Below are positions 46,016 through 54,330 of a stretch of 64,000 bases of DNA, piece after piece. The stretch lies in contig CAYYPH010000007.1 of assembly GCA_964473485.1 (NCBI GenBank), forward strand, positions 74,668 through 138,667, written 5' to 3'. How positions within the stretch are numbered: position 1 is the stretch's first letter; every line of letters starts with the position of its first letter. The position numbers and the translations under genes were made by a program. The stretch is from CAIVAT01 sp964473485. Lineage in GTDB: Bacteria; Bacteroidota; Bacteroidia; Bacteroidales; FEN-979. A model generated the notes under the pieces. It had not been told where the DNA came from, ran no database searches, and was given only the letters and a program-made list of their open reading frames with translations.

Positions 46016-47089
46016 CTATTCATCAATCTGGTGAGTCGCATATCTGCGCCATTTTTCCACGACCGCCCCGAAATCTTCCGGAAACGGGGAGGAGAACGCC
46101 AGGTACTTTCCATGCGAAGGATGCCTGAAGCCCAGTGAAGCCGCATGCAGTGCCTGCCGCGGGATCAGTTTGAAGCAGTTGACTACAAAATGCCGGTATT
46201 TTGCGAAGGTGGTGCCTTTCAGGATCTCAGCCCCCCCATAACTCTCGTCATTGAACAACGGGTGCCCGATGTGACTCATGTGGACCCTGATCTGGTGGGT
46301 GCGGCCCGTTTCAAGGCGGCATTCAACCAGGGTGACATAGCCGAACCGTTCCACCACGCGGAAATGGGTCACCGCATGCCTACCCTTCAGCGGGTCGTTA
46401 ATGACTGCCTGAACAAGCCTGTTCCTGATGTCGCGGCCGATGTTGGCTTCGATTGTTCCCTCGTCATTTTCAAAATTTCCCCACACCAACGCCAGGTAAA
46501 CGCGGTCGATGGTGTGGTCGAAAAACTGCTTGGCCAGACGGGTCTGCGCCAGTTCGTTTTTGGCGACCAGCAGTATGCCGCTTGTATCCTTGTCGATCCG
46601 GTGTACCAGGTAAGGCTTGGCTTCGGGATCCCCCGGCCTTTGCTGCTGCAGGTGGAAAAGAAGAGCATTTTGCAGGGTTCCCGTGAAGTTGCCGTGACCG
46701 GGATGCACCACCATGCCGGCTTCCTTGTCGACAACGATGACATCCTCATCCTCATAAACGATCTTCACAGGGATGTCCTCCGGGTAAACTTCAGTGTCGC
46801 GGGGAGGGTAGGCAAGTACGATGGTGATGAGATCGTTCGGCTTGACTCTGTAATTGGGTTTTACGGCCAGTCCGTTTACAAGGATGTTTCCGGCCCTGGC
46901 CGAATTCTGGATCCGGTTGCGCGAGGCATTCTCGATTTTGGCCATCAGGTATTTGTCGACCCTGAGTAACGCCTGTCCTCTGTCGACGGTAAACCGGAAA
47001 TGCTCATAAAGCTCCGACGAATCTTCCTGCAGTTCCGCATCGTTATTGGTCCGGATGGGTTCGTCGGCAGTCGGAATGATATCGGACAT
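46016..47089 (-). CDS. rluD: RluD-type 23S rRNA pseudouridine synthase
   Basis: A 357-residue enzyme that isomerises uridines of 23S rRNA (helix 69 in E. coli). An S4 RNA-binding domain covers about 42-90 (VDKYLMAKI, GNILVNGLAVKPNYRV). The catalytic HRIDKDTSG is at 163-171, with Asp166 as nucleophile, and ETGRTHQIRVH is conserved. The first 35 residues are a variable acidic extension. The neighbouring PASTA and ddl genes form, as I recall, a group often found together in Bacteroidota. Confidence 0.93.
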   Translation of the reverse strand: MSDIIPTADEPIRTNNDAELQEDSSELYEHFRFTVDRGQALLRVDKYLMAKIENASRNRIQNSARAGNILVNGLAVKPNYRVKPNDLITIVLAYPPRDTEVYPEDIPVKIVYEDEDVIVVDKEAGMVVHPGHGNFTGTLQNALLFHLQQQRPGDPEAKPYLVHRIDKDTSGILLVAKNELAQTRLAKQFFDHTIDRVYLALVWGNFENDEGTIEANIGRDIRNRLVQAVINDPLKGRHAVTHFRVVERFGYVTLVECRLETGRTHQIRVHMSHIGHPLFNDESYGGAEILKGTTFAKYRHFVVNCFKLIPRQALHAASLGFRHPSHGKYLAFSSPFPEDFGAVVEKWRRYATHQIDE

Positions 47090-47103
47090 CGTCGGATGAA
47101 GAT

Positions 47104-49092
47104 TTATCTTGCAATGATCAGTCTCGATGAACCCGCCGGTTTTCCATCCTCATCGGTTACCGATAGGATATAAAAACCTGCCGGCAGGTGTGAAACGTCG
47201 ATCGTAGCCTGGAGGTCAGCCGATAACCGGATGTGACCCAGCAGGTCGGATATGCTGACGGTACCCTTTTTATTGCCGTTTCCGGCGGGTTCATTACCCA
47301 GCAGGCTAAGGGAAATTTTTCCGGAATGGCATGGATTCGGCCAGACCAGTAGTTTCCGGTTTGGGGCGGCGATTTCGCTGGCTGCAAGCGGGATCGGTTT
47401 TCCGATCACTGGCCTGATCATCGGCGACCCAATAAAAGCGGAGTTGTACCAGGTGCCCGAATAATTGATGAAAACCTCGTCCTGGCTGTTGTTGTATCGG
47501 TCAAACCCGATGGAGAGGTTGTCGTCTGTGGTTTGTACGGTACCGACATAAAAAGTTCCGGTAATCCGCAACGGGGGGTCAATATGATAAGTGACGAACT
47601 TGTTCAGCTGATCGGCGTATTTCGGAGTAGCCAGGGCTGAATAGATTGTATCTCCCGGTTTTCCTGCGTTGTCGTTCCATACGCAGAGGAAAAAGTTCTG
47701 CACGTTATTGTTGCCAAGTGTCCTGGTGAAATAGATATTGATGGCCCGCAGCGTGTCGGGTGATTTGTTCAGTTTGAAACGGTAAGCAAGCATCGATCCC
47801 GCCGGGGTTAGGCCGTAGCTGGCCTCCGGCGTGCCGTCATCGTAGGCGAAGTAGTTGTGGAACTTTTGGTAGGCCTCCATGGTGTCGCCGATCGCCGACC
47901 CGGGGGTATTGTCCCTGACGATGTGCCGCACGAGGAATTCCGCGCTGTCGGCCTGGCTGATGGGAAGCAGGAATGGCAGCTCAGGATGCGCGAATTTCTG
48001 GTAAGTCACGTAAGGAACCACGGTATATGGCTGAATGTTGTAGTTTCCACCGCTGTAACCTTTCGAAAAAGTGCCACCTTCCTGGGTTACCGTGTACCCG
48101 TAAACCGACATGTGGGGAACAATGTCCCGGTTGGTCATCAGTATGTCGAGGGTGTCTCGTATCTCGTTGGTAGGATCATCGCAGTATTGCGGATAGGGCA
48201 TCGATTCGTACCGTGAAAGCAGGGAAGGTGGTTTATAGATGAATCGTAGCTCCGGGCGGATGGTATCGGCCATCGAACGCCCAGAATTCAGGTAGATCTC
48301 GTCGATATTCCACTGGTCGCAGTTGCTTTGCCAGCTTGGTTCGGCCACGCTGGCCAGGCTGGCGTAATTAAAGAACCTGAACCGGAATTTGCCTGTGAAG
48401 AATACGGTATCGGTAATGGGTATCATCACCCGTTTGAACCATACGTTGTTCCGCATGTAAAAAGTATCCAGCGTGAGGCCGGTTGAAAACCAAACCTTCC
48501 GCCAGAGGTCAGGAACAGCAATGGTATCGTCGGGCAGAATACTGTCATGAGCCGGTGTGACAAGGAATTCAAGTATCAGCGAATCGGCAGCCTGGGGTGC
48601 CCTGGCCCGTCCCTGGGGCTGGTAGTAAAAACTAAGGTAGACGGAGTCGGCCGGGGTCAGGGCCCTGGGGACCGGAGCAAAGACCGAATCGAGCCGGATA
48701 AACCGCGAGGTCAGGTGATCGGCAATGAACCCCTGGGGTCCGGGAACTGCATCAGGGTACATGTTCCCGGAATCATTTACGGCGTCGAGGGTCATCGCTC
48801 CCATGTTGATGGGATAAATCGGAATATCATTGTTCTCAAAGGCGTAACGGTCGATCCATTTCGATTGGTCGGGGAAAACATTGTCGGCCGAAAAATCATC
48901 ATAAAAGGGAAGGCTGACCGGCGTGTCATCTTCCAGCAGGGACTCCTGCAGTTGAACGTACTGTCTGAACCGCTCCTGTACCATTGGATTATTTGGTAAT
49001 CCGGTTAACACTTCCTGGCTGCTTAACCTGGCCGGCAGGCAGCATAGAAGGACCATCACAGGAATGAAAAAAAAGGATGAATATTTTATCAT
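47104..49092 (-). CDS. T9SS-secreted protein, unknown function
   Basis: A 662-residue protein beginning at ATG 49092 with a signal peptide (hydrophobic FFFIPVMVLLCCLPA, LSSQ). Residues about 50-560 are rich in aromatics and Asp with no domain I recognise (PFYDDFSADNVFPDQS is a typical opening of Bacteroidota surface proteins). The T9SS type A domain begins near LLVWPNPCHSGKISL and ends in the basic SRLIIAR. It lies between the PASTA gene and rluD with 14-19 base gaps, so it belongs to that operon. A cell-surface role is inferred from the sorting signal only. Confidence 0.8.
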   Translation of the reverse strand: MIKYSSFFFIPVMVLLCCLPARLSSQEVLTGLPNNPMVQERFRQYVQLQESLLEDDTPVSLPFYDDFSADNVFPDQSKWIDRYAFENNDIPIYPINMGAMTLDAVNDSGNMYPDAVPGPQGFIADHLTSRFIRLDSVFAPVPRALTPADSVYLSFYYQPQGRARAPQAADSLILEFLVTPAHDSILPDDTIAVPDLWRKVWFSTGLTLDTFYMRNNVWFKRVMIPITDTVFFTGKFRFRFFNYASLASVAEPSWQSNCDQWNIDEIYLNSGRSMADTIRPELRFIYKPPSLLSRYESMPYPQYCDDPTNEIRDTLDILMTNRDIVPHMSVYGYTVTQEGGTFSKGYSGGNYNIQPYTVVPYVTYQKFAHPELPFLLPISQADSAEFLVRHIVRDNTPGSAIGDTMEAYQKFHNYFAYDDGTPEASYGLTPAGSMLAYRFKLNKSPDTLRAINIYFTRTLGNNNVQNFFLCVWNDNAGKPGDTIYSALATPKYADQLNKFVTYHIDPPLRITGTFYVGTVQTTDDNLSIGFDRYNNSQDEVFINYSGTWYNSAFIGSPMIRPVIGKPIPLAASEIAAPNRKLLVWPNPCHSGKISLSLLGNEPAGNGNKKGTVSISDLLGHIRLSADLQATIDVSHLPAGFYILSVTDEDGKPAGSSRLIIAR

Positions 49093-49111
49093 TGATGTAG
49101 TTTCTTTGCAG

Positions 49112-49705
49112 TTAATAGATGCTGTCGGGGCCAGCCTCCTCTTCCGTCCGCTCCTGGGCCCTGGCACCCATCCCGACCATCAGGGTAATCGACGATCCCT
49201 TGTCGATCAGCGTTCCGGCCCTTATCGGATTACCTTCAAAATATTGATTCTGAACTGCATCCTCGTCAAAGGACCGTACGTAAATGAGCTTCCCGAGTTT
49301 CAGCCCGGCCGATTCGAGCATTGTCTGCGCCTGTCGCAGGGTAAGGTCTTTGAGATCGGGCATGGCAGTCTTTTCCGGTACGATGGAGGTGATGGTCAGG
49401 TAAACCATCCTGTTCTTTTTCACCCTGGCGCCGGGGAAGGGATCCTGGGTCATTACCGTACCTCCCGGCCTCTCGGTATCAAAAACCGAGTCGATCACCG
49501 AGAACTGGTAGTTACGATGATCGGGATCGCCAACCACCTCCTGCAGGTACCTGCCCCTGAAGTCGGGCACGATGATGTAGTCGTTGTGCTTGGTGTACCA
49601 CGCCAGTCCCTGCAAGGTGATCCATATCAGGATCAGGGTAATGGCAATGGCAAGCAGCAGGTGTTTGAGGAATTTTCTGGAAAATAAAAAGCGAAGAAAA
49701 TTCAT
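49112..49705 (-). CDS. PASTA-domain membrane protein
   Basis: A 197-residue protein with one N-terminal membrane helix (about 15-37) followed by two PASTA domains (IIVPDFRGRYLQEVV and TAMPDLKDLTLRQAQTMLESAGLKLG). PASTA domains bind muropeptides or the transpeptidase region of penicillin-binding proteins. No kinase domain is fused here, in contrast to PknB-type proteins. The C-terminus is Glu/Arg-rich. It is divergent from ddl, sharing a roughly 130 bp promoter region, consistent with a cell-wall role. Confidence 0.88.
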   Translation of the reverse strand: MNFLRFLFSRKFLKHLLLAIAITLILIWITLQGLAWYTKHNDYIIVPDFRGRYLQEVVGDPDHRNYQFSVIDSVFDTERPGGTVMTQDPFPGARVKKNRMVYLTITSIVPEKTAMPDLKDLTLRQAQTMLESAGLKLGKLIYVRSFDEDAVQNQYFEGNPIRAGTLIDKGSSITLMVGMGARAQERTEEEAGPDSIY

Positions 49706-49764
49706 TGACTGGCTTTTCAGAATAACCTGAAAATGTTCGTTTTATTGTTTGATGAATCGTGCCA

Positions 49765-49795
49765 CAAACTTACGGAAATTTTAAAATTCGCGCAA
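49765..49795 (-). promoter_or_regulatory. Promoter of the PASTA-T9SS-rluD-plsC operon
   Basis: On the minus strand TTG (49793-49795), a 20-bp spacer and TAAGTTTG (49765-49772) match the Bacteroidota consensus. Transcription would start about 53 bases before the PASTA gene. Confidence 0.6.
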
Positions 49796-49813
49796 GTGAC
49801 CTCCAAATTGTCT

Positions 49814-49821
49814 TATTTTTG
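49814..49821 (+). promoter_or_regulatory. -7 box of ddl
   Basis: TATTTTTG on the plus strand matches TAnnTTTG and lies 17 bases before the ddl ATG. The nearest -33 candidate is TTCG at 49787-49790, 23 bp upstream. It lies back to back with the PASTA-operon promoter. Confidence 0.55.
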
Positions 49822-49837
49822 CGCAAAATCAGGATTT

Positions 49838-50809
49838 ATGCTCAATGTAGCCATAGTGGCAGGAGGGGATTCAGGCGAGTACAACATCTCCGTAAAGAGT
49901 GGCAAACAGGTCGAATTGTTTATTGACAGAGACATCTTCAGACCTTACCTGATCATCATCAGGGGCAATCAATGGTATTGCCGTGCAGGATTTAAAAAAT
50001 TTCCGGTCAATAAAGGAGATTTTTCCCTTACCAACGGACTGCAAAAGATCAGATTCGATGTGGTTTTCAATGCCATTCACGGCACCCCGGGCGAAAACGG
50101 ACGTCTGCAGGGGTATTTCGACCTGCTTGGGATTCCATACACTTCATCGGGCGTGACCACCGCAGCGCTTACCTTCAACAAAGCCTATTGCAAGGATGTG
50201 GTTGCGGCCGCCGGGATCCTGACGGCACGGTCGGTACACATGATCGGAGGTTACGAAGGCATGGAACAAGAGATCATTGACAGGTTGAAGTTTCCGCTCT
50301 TCGTTAAGCCGAACAACGGCGGTTCAAGCGTGGGAATGTCGAAAGTCGGTGACCCCGCGGAGCTCCCGGAGGCTCTTGATCTTGCGCTGAAAGAGGACCG
50401 GGAGATCCTGGTTGAGGAGTTTGTGAAGGGCAGAGAGCTTACCTGCGGCGTGCTCCAGGTAAACGGTGAGGTGACCGCCCTTCCGGTAACGGAGATCATT
50501 CCCAGGAAAGAGTACTTTGACTTTGAAGCCAAGTATAAAAAAGGGATGTCCGAAGAAGTGGTTCCGGCAGCCATTCCCGAAGATGTATCGGAAAAATGCC
50601 GAGCGATCTCAAAACGCCTTTACCGCAAGCTGAATTGCCGTGGAGTCGTGAGGTTCGATTACATCTTCGACGGCAGTGAGTTTTATTTTCTTGAAGTCAA
50701 TACCGTTCCCGGGCTTACTGCCGCCAGCATCGTCCCCAAGATGGCGCGTGCACATGGCTGGACATTCACCGAACTAATCACGCTGCTTATTCAGGAGTCG
50801 CTGGTTTAA
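49838..50809 (+). CDS. ddl: D-alanine--D-alanine ligase
   Basis: A 323-residue ATP-grasp ligase that makes D-Ala-D-Ala for peptidoglycan precursors in the cytosol. Features include FNAIHGTPGENGRLQGYFD, the YTSSGVTTAALTFNK segment, FVKPNNGGSSVGMSKV (ATP-binding loop) and the metal-binding FLEVNTVPGLT near the C-terminus. The ATG at 49838 follows the -7 box closely and begins LNVAIVAGGDSGEYN, the expected N-terminus; the frame is open for 35 more codons upstream but without support. rdgB follows 38 bases later. Confidence 0.95.
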   Translation: MLNVAIVAGGDSGEYNISVKSGKQVELFIDRDIFRPYLIIIRGNQWYCRAGFKKFPVNKGDFSLTNGLQKIRFDVVFNAIHGTPGENGRLQGYFDLLGIPYTSSGVTTAALTFNKAYCKDVVAAAGILTARSVHMIGGYEGMEQEIIDRLKFPLFVKPNNGGSSVGMSKVGDPAELPEALDLALKEDREILVEEFVKGRELTCGVLQVNGEVTALPVTEIIPRKEYFDFEAKYKKGMSEEVVPAAIPEDVSEKCRAISKRLYRKLNCRGVVRFDYIFDGSEFYFLEVNTVPGLTAASIVPKMARAHGWTFTELITLLIQESLV

Positions 50810-50847
50810 AGCATCGGGCCATTTAAGAATTTTCACATCACATGTTT

Positions 50848-51432
50848 ATGAAAGAACTGGTTTTTGCCACCAACAACAAGCATAAGCTCCAGGAGGTCCG
50901 TGCCATACTGGGTGCAACGGTCAGAATACTAAGCCTTGAAGAGGTCGGTTTCTTTTCGGAAATACCTGAAACACAGGATACCATTGAAGGAAATGCGTCA
51001 CAGAAAGCATGGTTTGTTTACCAGCATACCGGTCGCAACTGCTTTGCCGATGATACCGGACTTGAGATTGAGGCGCTCGGCGGAAGACCGGGAGTTTTCT
51101 CGGCCCGTTACGCCGGCGAGGGATGCACTTTCGACGACAATGTAAGAAAGGTACTGGAGGAGTTGCAGGGTATCGAAAACCGCAAGGCTTGCTTCCGGTG
51201 TGTCTTCTCCCTGGTTATGGATGGATTGGAGAGCCGCTATGAAGGCCGCGTTGACGGGGTAATCACAACAACGCCCGCAGGTAGCGGAGGGTTTGGTTAC
51301 GACCCGGTGTTCCGGCCGGTTGGAACTTCTCAGACGTTTGCCGAGATGCCGGCATATCTGAAAAACGGGATAAGCCATCGCGGACGCGCAGCAACTGCCA
51401 TGGAAAAGGATCTTAGAAAAAATGCCACCTGA
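50848..51432 (+). CDS. rdgB: Non-canonical purine NTP pyrophosphatase (RdgB/HAM1 family)
   Basis: A 194-residue house-cleaning enzyme that hydrolyses ITP, dITP and XTP to the monophosphates. The N-terminal MKELVFATNNKHKLQEV, ADDTGLEIEALGGRPGV, SARYAG, and the C-terminal GFGYDPVF with SHRGRA are characteristic. The start is ATG 50848 or 50842 six bases upstream. The last three codons (Asn, Ala, Thr) and stop are part of the terminator stem that follows. It is cotranscribed with ddl. Confidence 0.95.
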   Translation: MKELVFATNNKHKLQEVRAILGATVRILSLEEVGFFSEIPETQDTIEGNASQKAWFVYQHTGRNCFADDTGLEIEALGGRPGVFSARYAGEGCTFDDNVRKVLEELQGIENRKACFRCVFSLVMDGLESRYEGRVDGVITTTPAGSGGFGYDPVFRPVGTSQTFAEMPAYLKNGISHRGRAATAMEKDLRKNAT

Positions 51433-51453
51433 GCAACCCCGGGTGGCATTTTT
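51417..51453. terminator. Bidirectional terminator between rdgB and GDSL gene
   Basis: ATGCCACC (51422-51429) pairs with GGTGGCAT (51442-51449). Six A residues precede and five T residues follow, so it works on both strands. It ends rdgB and the convergent GDSL gene. The rdgB TGA (51430-51432) is in the loop. Confidence 0.85.
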
Positions 51454-51473
51454 ATCATTTGTTAATCCGAAGA

Positions 51474-52886
51474 TCAGGGAAATACCAATCCGGGATAACC
51501 GGTAATATTGGCATGCGGAATGCTGCTTCCGTATTTCGCATTGATGGCGTCGATGAAGAAATTGGCCGCAGCGGCGTTGCCTCTGAAATTCAGGTGAACA
51601 CCGTCGGTACTGAATGCTCCCCCGGTCACGAAGGTGGTGGTCATTTTAATACCGTCGAAGACCATCCCGCTTTCCAGCGTTTTCAACGTCTGGTTCATGT
51701 CAACATGGGCGAGGTTGAAGGTTGCCGCCACATTCTTAATAATGGCATTGAACTGATCGGTCCTGGCTATGATATTGGCCTGTTCGGCTTTCGTCAGGAT
51801 GTACTTGCCCGGTATCGGGTATGGCTTGGGTATTGGCAGGGCGGTGGGATCGGCAATGCCCATTCCACGGCATTTCACCGAATCGGTAGGCAAAGTGAGC
51901 AGGAACAGGTCGCCTTCGGCCATCTGCTTCCATGTGCCATCCTCGTTGATATAAACAAACGGATTGTTTCCGGTTTTCCACACAATTTCCGGATGTCCGT
52001 ACATGGTGTATAACTGGTTCAGACCGGCTGCCTGCTCTTGGTTAAGCACCACGTTGTTATAGGGCAACTGCTTCGAAATCGTAGTGAAAAAAGGAATGGA
52101 GGTTACGTAAGGAATATTTGCAAGAATTCCCTTGGGTTTTTTCGCTGAAGTCGCAAGTGCTCCGACCGCCATCGGGTAATATTTGGCAAAAGTGTCCGCC
52201 GGAGTCATCAGCAAATCGCTGCCGGCTAATGCAGAAAGCAGGATGTCATTGTTGCCGATCCAGAATGAGAAAAATGTCGGTTGCTGGGCCAGTGCATCAT
52301 TCAGCACGGTGGTGGTGGGCGACGATGCGAACCTTACGAAGAAGGGATTGAAGGGATGTCCGTCGGGTGTGGGATCAGCCAGGCGGTTATAGAACATGCT
52401 CATGAGGGTAAGCCCGGGAACGCCCATGTTGTTATAGGGGCCGGTTTGTGCCGGAGGGGCGAACAGTTGCTGCATGAGGGTGGTCTGGCTGGCGTTGGGA
52501 TTAATCAGCGCCGGCTTGAGTGAGGCGGTACCGTCGGGTTGCCCCTGGCAGTCCTTATTCGGAACAATCTGAAGGTTCAGTTTCGTAAAAAAATATGGTC
52601 CGGCCGGAGTGAGCTGCACGCCAACACCTTCTTCGGTTCCAATGAGGGGCTGCCTGAATTCGCCGCCGCCAACATATTTAAACTGTGAAGCAAGAATGTT
52701 GGTAATCGAATTTGCCTGACCTGAAGCATAAAGTGCATTGTCAGCAAATCCGGCAGTGAGTGAATTTCCGACGGCTACGTAGTTAGAGAAATCGACGCCG
52801 TTTGAAGAGGCAGGCAGTTCGTCGATCTTCCGCTCACACGATGCAAGCACCGTAATGGAAAATATGATGAATAGTATCTTTTTCAT
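51474..52886 (-). CDS. SGNH/GDSL-family esterase lipoprotein
   Basis: A 470-residue lipoprotein hydrolase. The signal ends in the lipobox LASC with Cys17 as the lipidated residue. The SGNH blocks are visible: block I VGNSLTAGF with Ser42, block II NMGVPGLT near residue 155, block III GNND at 211-214, and block V DGVHLN with Asp428/His431. The likely substrates are ester-linked lipids, acting at the outer membrane. It is 21 bases downstream of the FadL-like gene, a pairing consistent with releasing and importing fatty acids. The exact substrate is unknown. Confidence 0.85.
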   Translation of the reverse strand: MKKILFIIFSITVLASCERKIDELPASSNGVDFSNYVAVGNSLTAGFADNALYASGQANSITNILASQFKYVGGGEFRQPLIGTEEGVGVQLTPAGPYFFTKLNLQIVPNKDCQGQPDGTASLKPALINPNASQTTLMQQLFAPPAQTGPYNNMGVPGLTLMSMFYNRLADPTPDGHPFNPFFVRFASSPTTTVLNDALAQQPTFFSFWIGNNDILLSALAGSDLLMTPADTFAKYYPMAVGALATSAKKPKGILANIPYVTSIPFFTTISKQLPYNNVVLNQEQAAGLNQLYTMYGHPEIVWKTGNNPFVYINEDGTWKQMAEGDLFLLTLPTDSVKCRGMGIADPTALPIPKPYPIPGKYILTKAEQANIIARTDQFNAIIKNVAATFNLAHVDMNQTLKTLESGMVFDGIKMTTTFVTGGAFSTDGVHLNFRGNAAAANFFIDAINAKYGSSIPHANITGYPGLVFP

Positions 52887-52907
52887 ATCGCTCGTTTTTT
52901 TTAGGGA

Positions 52908-54134
52908 TTAAAAAGTATATGTCAAACCAATGCCCGGAGAATATACGGCATTGCTGTAAGTGCCGGCAAAGTTGTCGGGACTGTAGGTGCCTGTGCGCTC
53001 CATGCCCATGATGTAAAGGAATGCGGCATCGATGCTGAGTCCTTTCACTGGTGTTACCGAAACTCCGCAGGTAAGCCCGATCTGGTTCATGCTGGGCGTC
53101 TGGGGATTGAGATAATCATCCTTTACGGGCGACGGATCGTAATAACCGCCGAGGCGAAGGGTCAGCAGATCGTTCATCTTATACTGGGCTCCTATACGGG
53201 CAATCAGCTTGTTCTCATACAGAGCAGGGGAGGCCGCCCGGTTCACGGCGGGGGTTTTTGTCTGGAAGTCAAACACCAGCGAATCATAGGTGCTCCAGAA
53301 TACATAACACAGGTTCATGCCGATCATCCATTCCTTGGTCTTGCCAAACTCGTAACTGATCCCGAAATCAAGATTTGCGGGAAGCGGAAGCATCACATCT
53401 GCCTTGTTATTCGGAAAGTTTGTTGATAATGACTGCGGAACATTGAAGGTGGCGTCGGCGCCCTCAACCTTCATTTTGATTTTCGAACGGTAATCGATAC
53501 CGATATTCAACCCTTCAACCGGCTGCACCAGGAATCCGATATTGTACCCGAAATTACCGGTGCTCCCCGTTACATTGAGGCTGGCATCGCCGGCGGTGCC
53601 CTGAAAGGGTATCGCCTTGTTCATATCAACGGTACCGTAAGCATACACTAACCCGATCCCGATCCCGATCGGTCCCTCTTTGTAGGATACGGTCGGCTGG
53701 AATGTAAAGGCCTTGAATTTCAGATCCTGGATCAGGTATCTTCCCATCCACTCCTTACCCCACGATAATCCATTGCCGTAAGGGGTGTTGACAGCAAGTC
53801 CCACACTTACATTTTCCGTCGGTTTGTAAGCAGCATAGAAGTAAAGCGGAGTGTTGAGCTTGTGCTCCAGGTGATACTGCCCCATCACATCGGAGGGCTG
53901 AAAAGTTGTCCTGGCCATCAGTAAACTGACTCCGCCTGAGAAGCTCCACTTGTCTTTCACAAATGCCGCAGCACCAGGGTTGTAGAAGAGACTGCTGGCA
54001 TCGTAGGTGAGTGAGGTCCCGATAAGCCCCATGCCGATGTTGCGCATGTTGTGCAAACCTACCTGGTATCCTCCTCCGAACGATATTGTTGCCGCCATGA
54101 AAACAAATAGCAGCAGGATTGTAATTTTCCTCAT
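52908..54134 (-). CDS. OmpP1/FadL-family outer-membrane channel
   Basis: A 408-residue outer-membrane barrel for hydrophobic compounds such as long-chain fatty acids. After the signal peptide (ATISFGGG), the mature N-terminus GYQVGLHNMRNIGMG and the segment TYDASSLFYNPGAAAF are typical FadL hallmarks (the hatch domain). The remainder has alternating strands ending in an aromatic TYTF, expected for an outer-membrane protein. It is upstream of the GDSL esterase in the same operon. The start is ATG 54134. Confidence 0.92.
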   Translation of the reverse strand: MRKITILLLFVFMAATISFGGGYQVGLHNMRNIGMGLIGTSLTYDASSLFYNPGAAAFVKDKWSFSGGVSLLMARTTFQPSDVMGQYHLEHKLNTPLYFYAAYKPTENVSVGLAVNTPYGNGLSWGKEWMGRYLIQDLKFKAFTFQPTVSYKEGPIGIGIGLVYAYGTVDMNKAIPFQGTAGDASLNVTGSTGNFGYNIGFLVQPVEGLNIGIDYRSKIKMKVEGADATFNVPQSLSTNFPNNKADVMLPLPANLDFGISYEFGKTKEWMIGMNLCYVFWSTYDSLVFDFQTKTPAVNRAASPALYENKLIARIGAQYKMNDLLTLRLGGYYDPSPVKDDYLNPQTPSMNQIGLTCGVSVTPVKGLSIDAAFLYIMGMERTGTYSPDNFAGTYSNAVYSPGIGLTYTF

Positions 54135-54190
54135 AGTAATCGTTTTTTGGTTAATAATGGGCGCAATTTAGCAATATTTTTTAACCTGTG

Positions 54191-54198
54191 TATCTTTG
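54191..54198 (+). promoter_or_regulatory. Putative -7 box upstream of DUF2027/Smr gene
   Basis: TATCTTTG on the plus strand lies about 130 bases before the ATG at 54331. No clear -33 is seen. The rest of 54135-54330 shows nothing else I can name. Confidence 0.4.
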
Positions 54199-54330
54199 CA
54201 GGGTGGTTCCGCACCAGTTCACCAGATCCATCGGTACTTTCCCGGCATCAGCCGGCCTGCTGCGATCTGAACGGTTATACACATCCCTGAGCAGGGGTGA
54301 TCTATTCATGGTTAAAAAATCAAATTAGAG

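Noticed and set aside
46145..46969. A 274-codon open frame opposite rluD
   Set aside because: It is antisense to a well-supported gene, shows no signal peptide or motif, and has the composition of a shadow frame.
54135..54330. Possible tRNA or small RNA in the gap
   Set aside because: No cloverleaf, no T-loop TTCGA motif and no strong hairpin with T-run.
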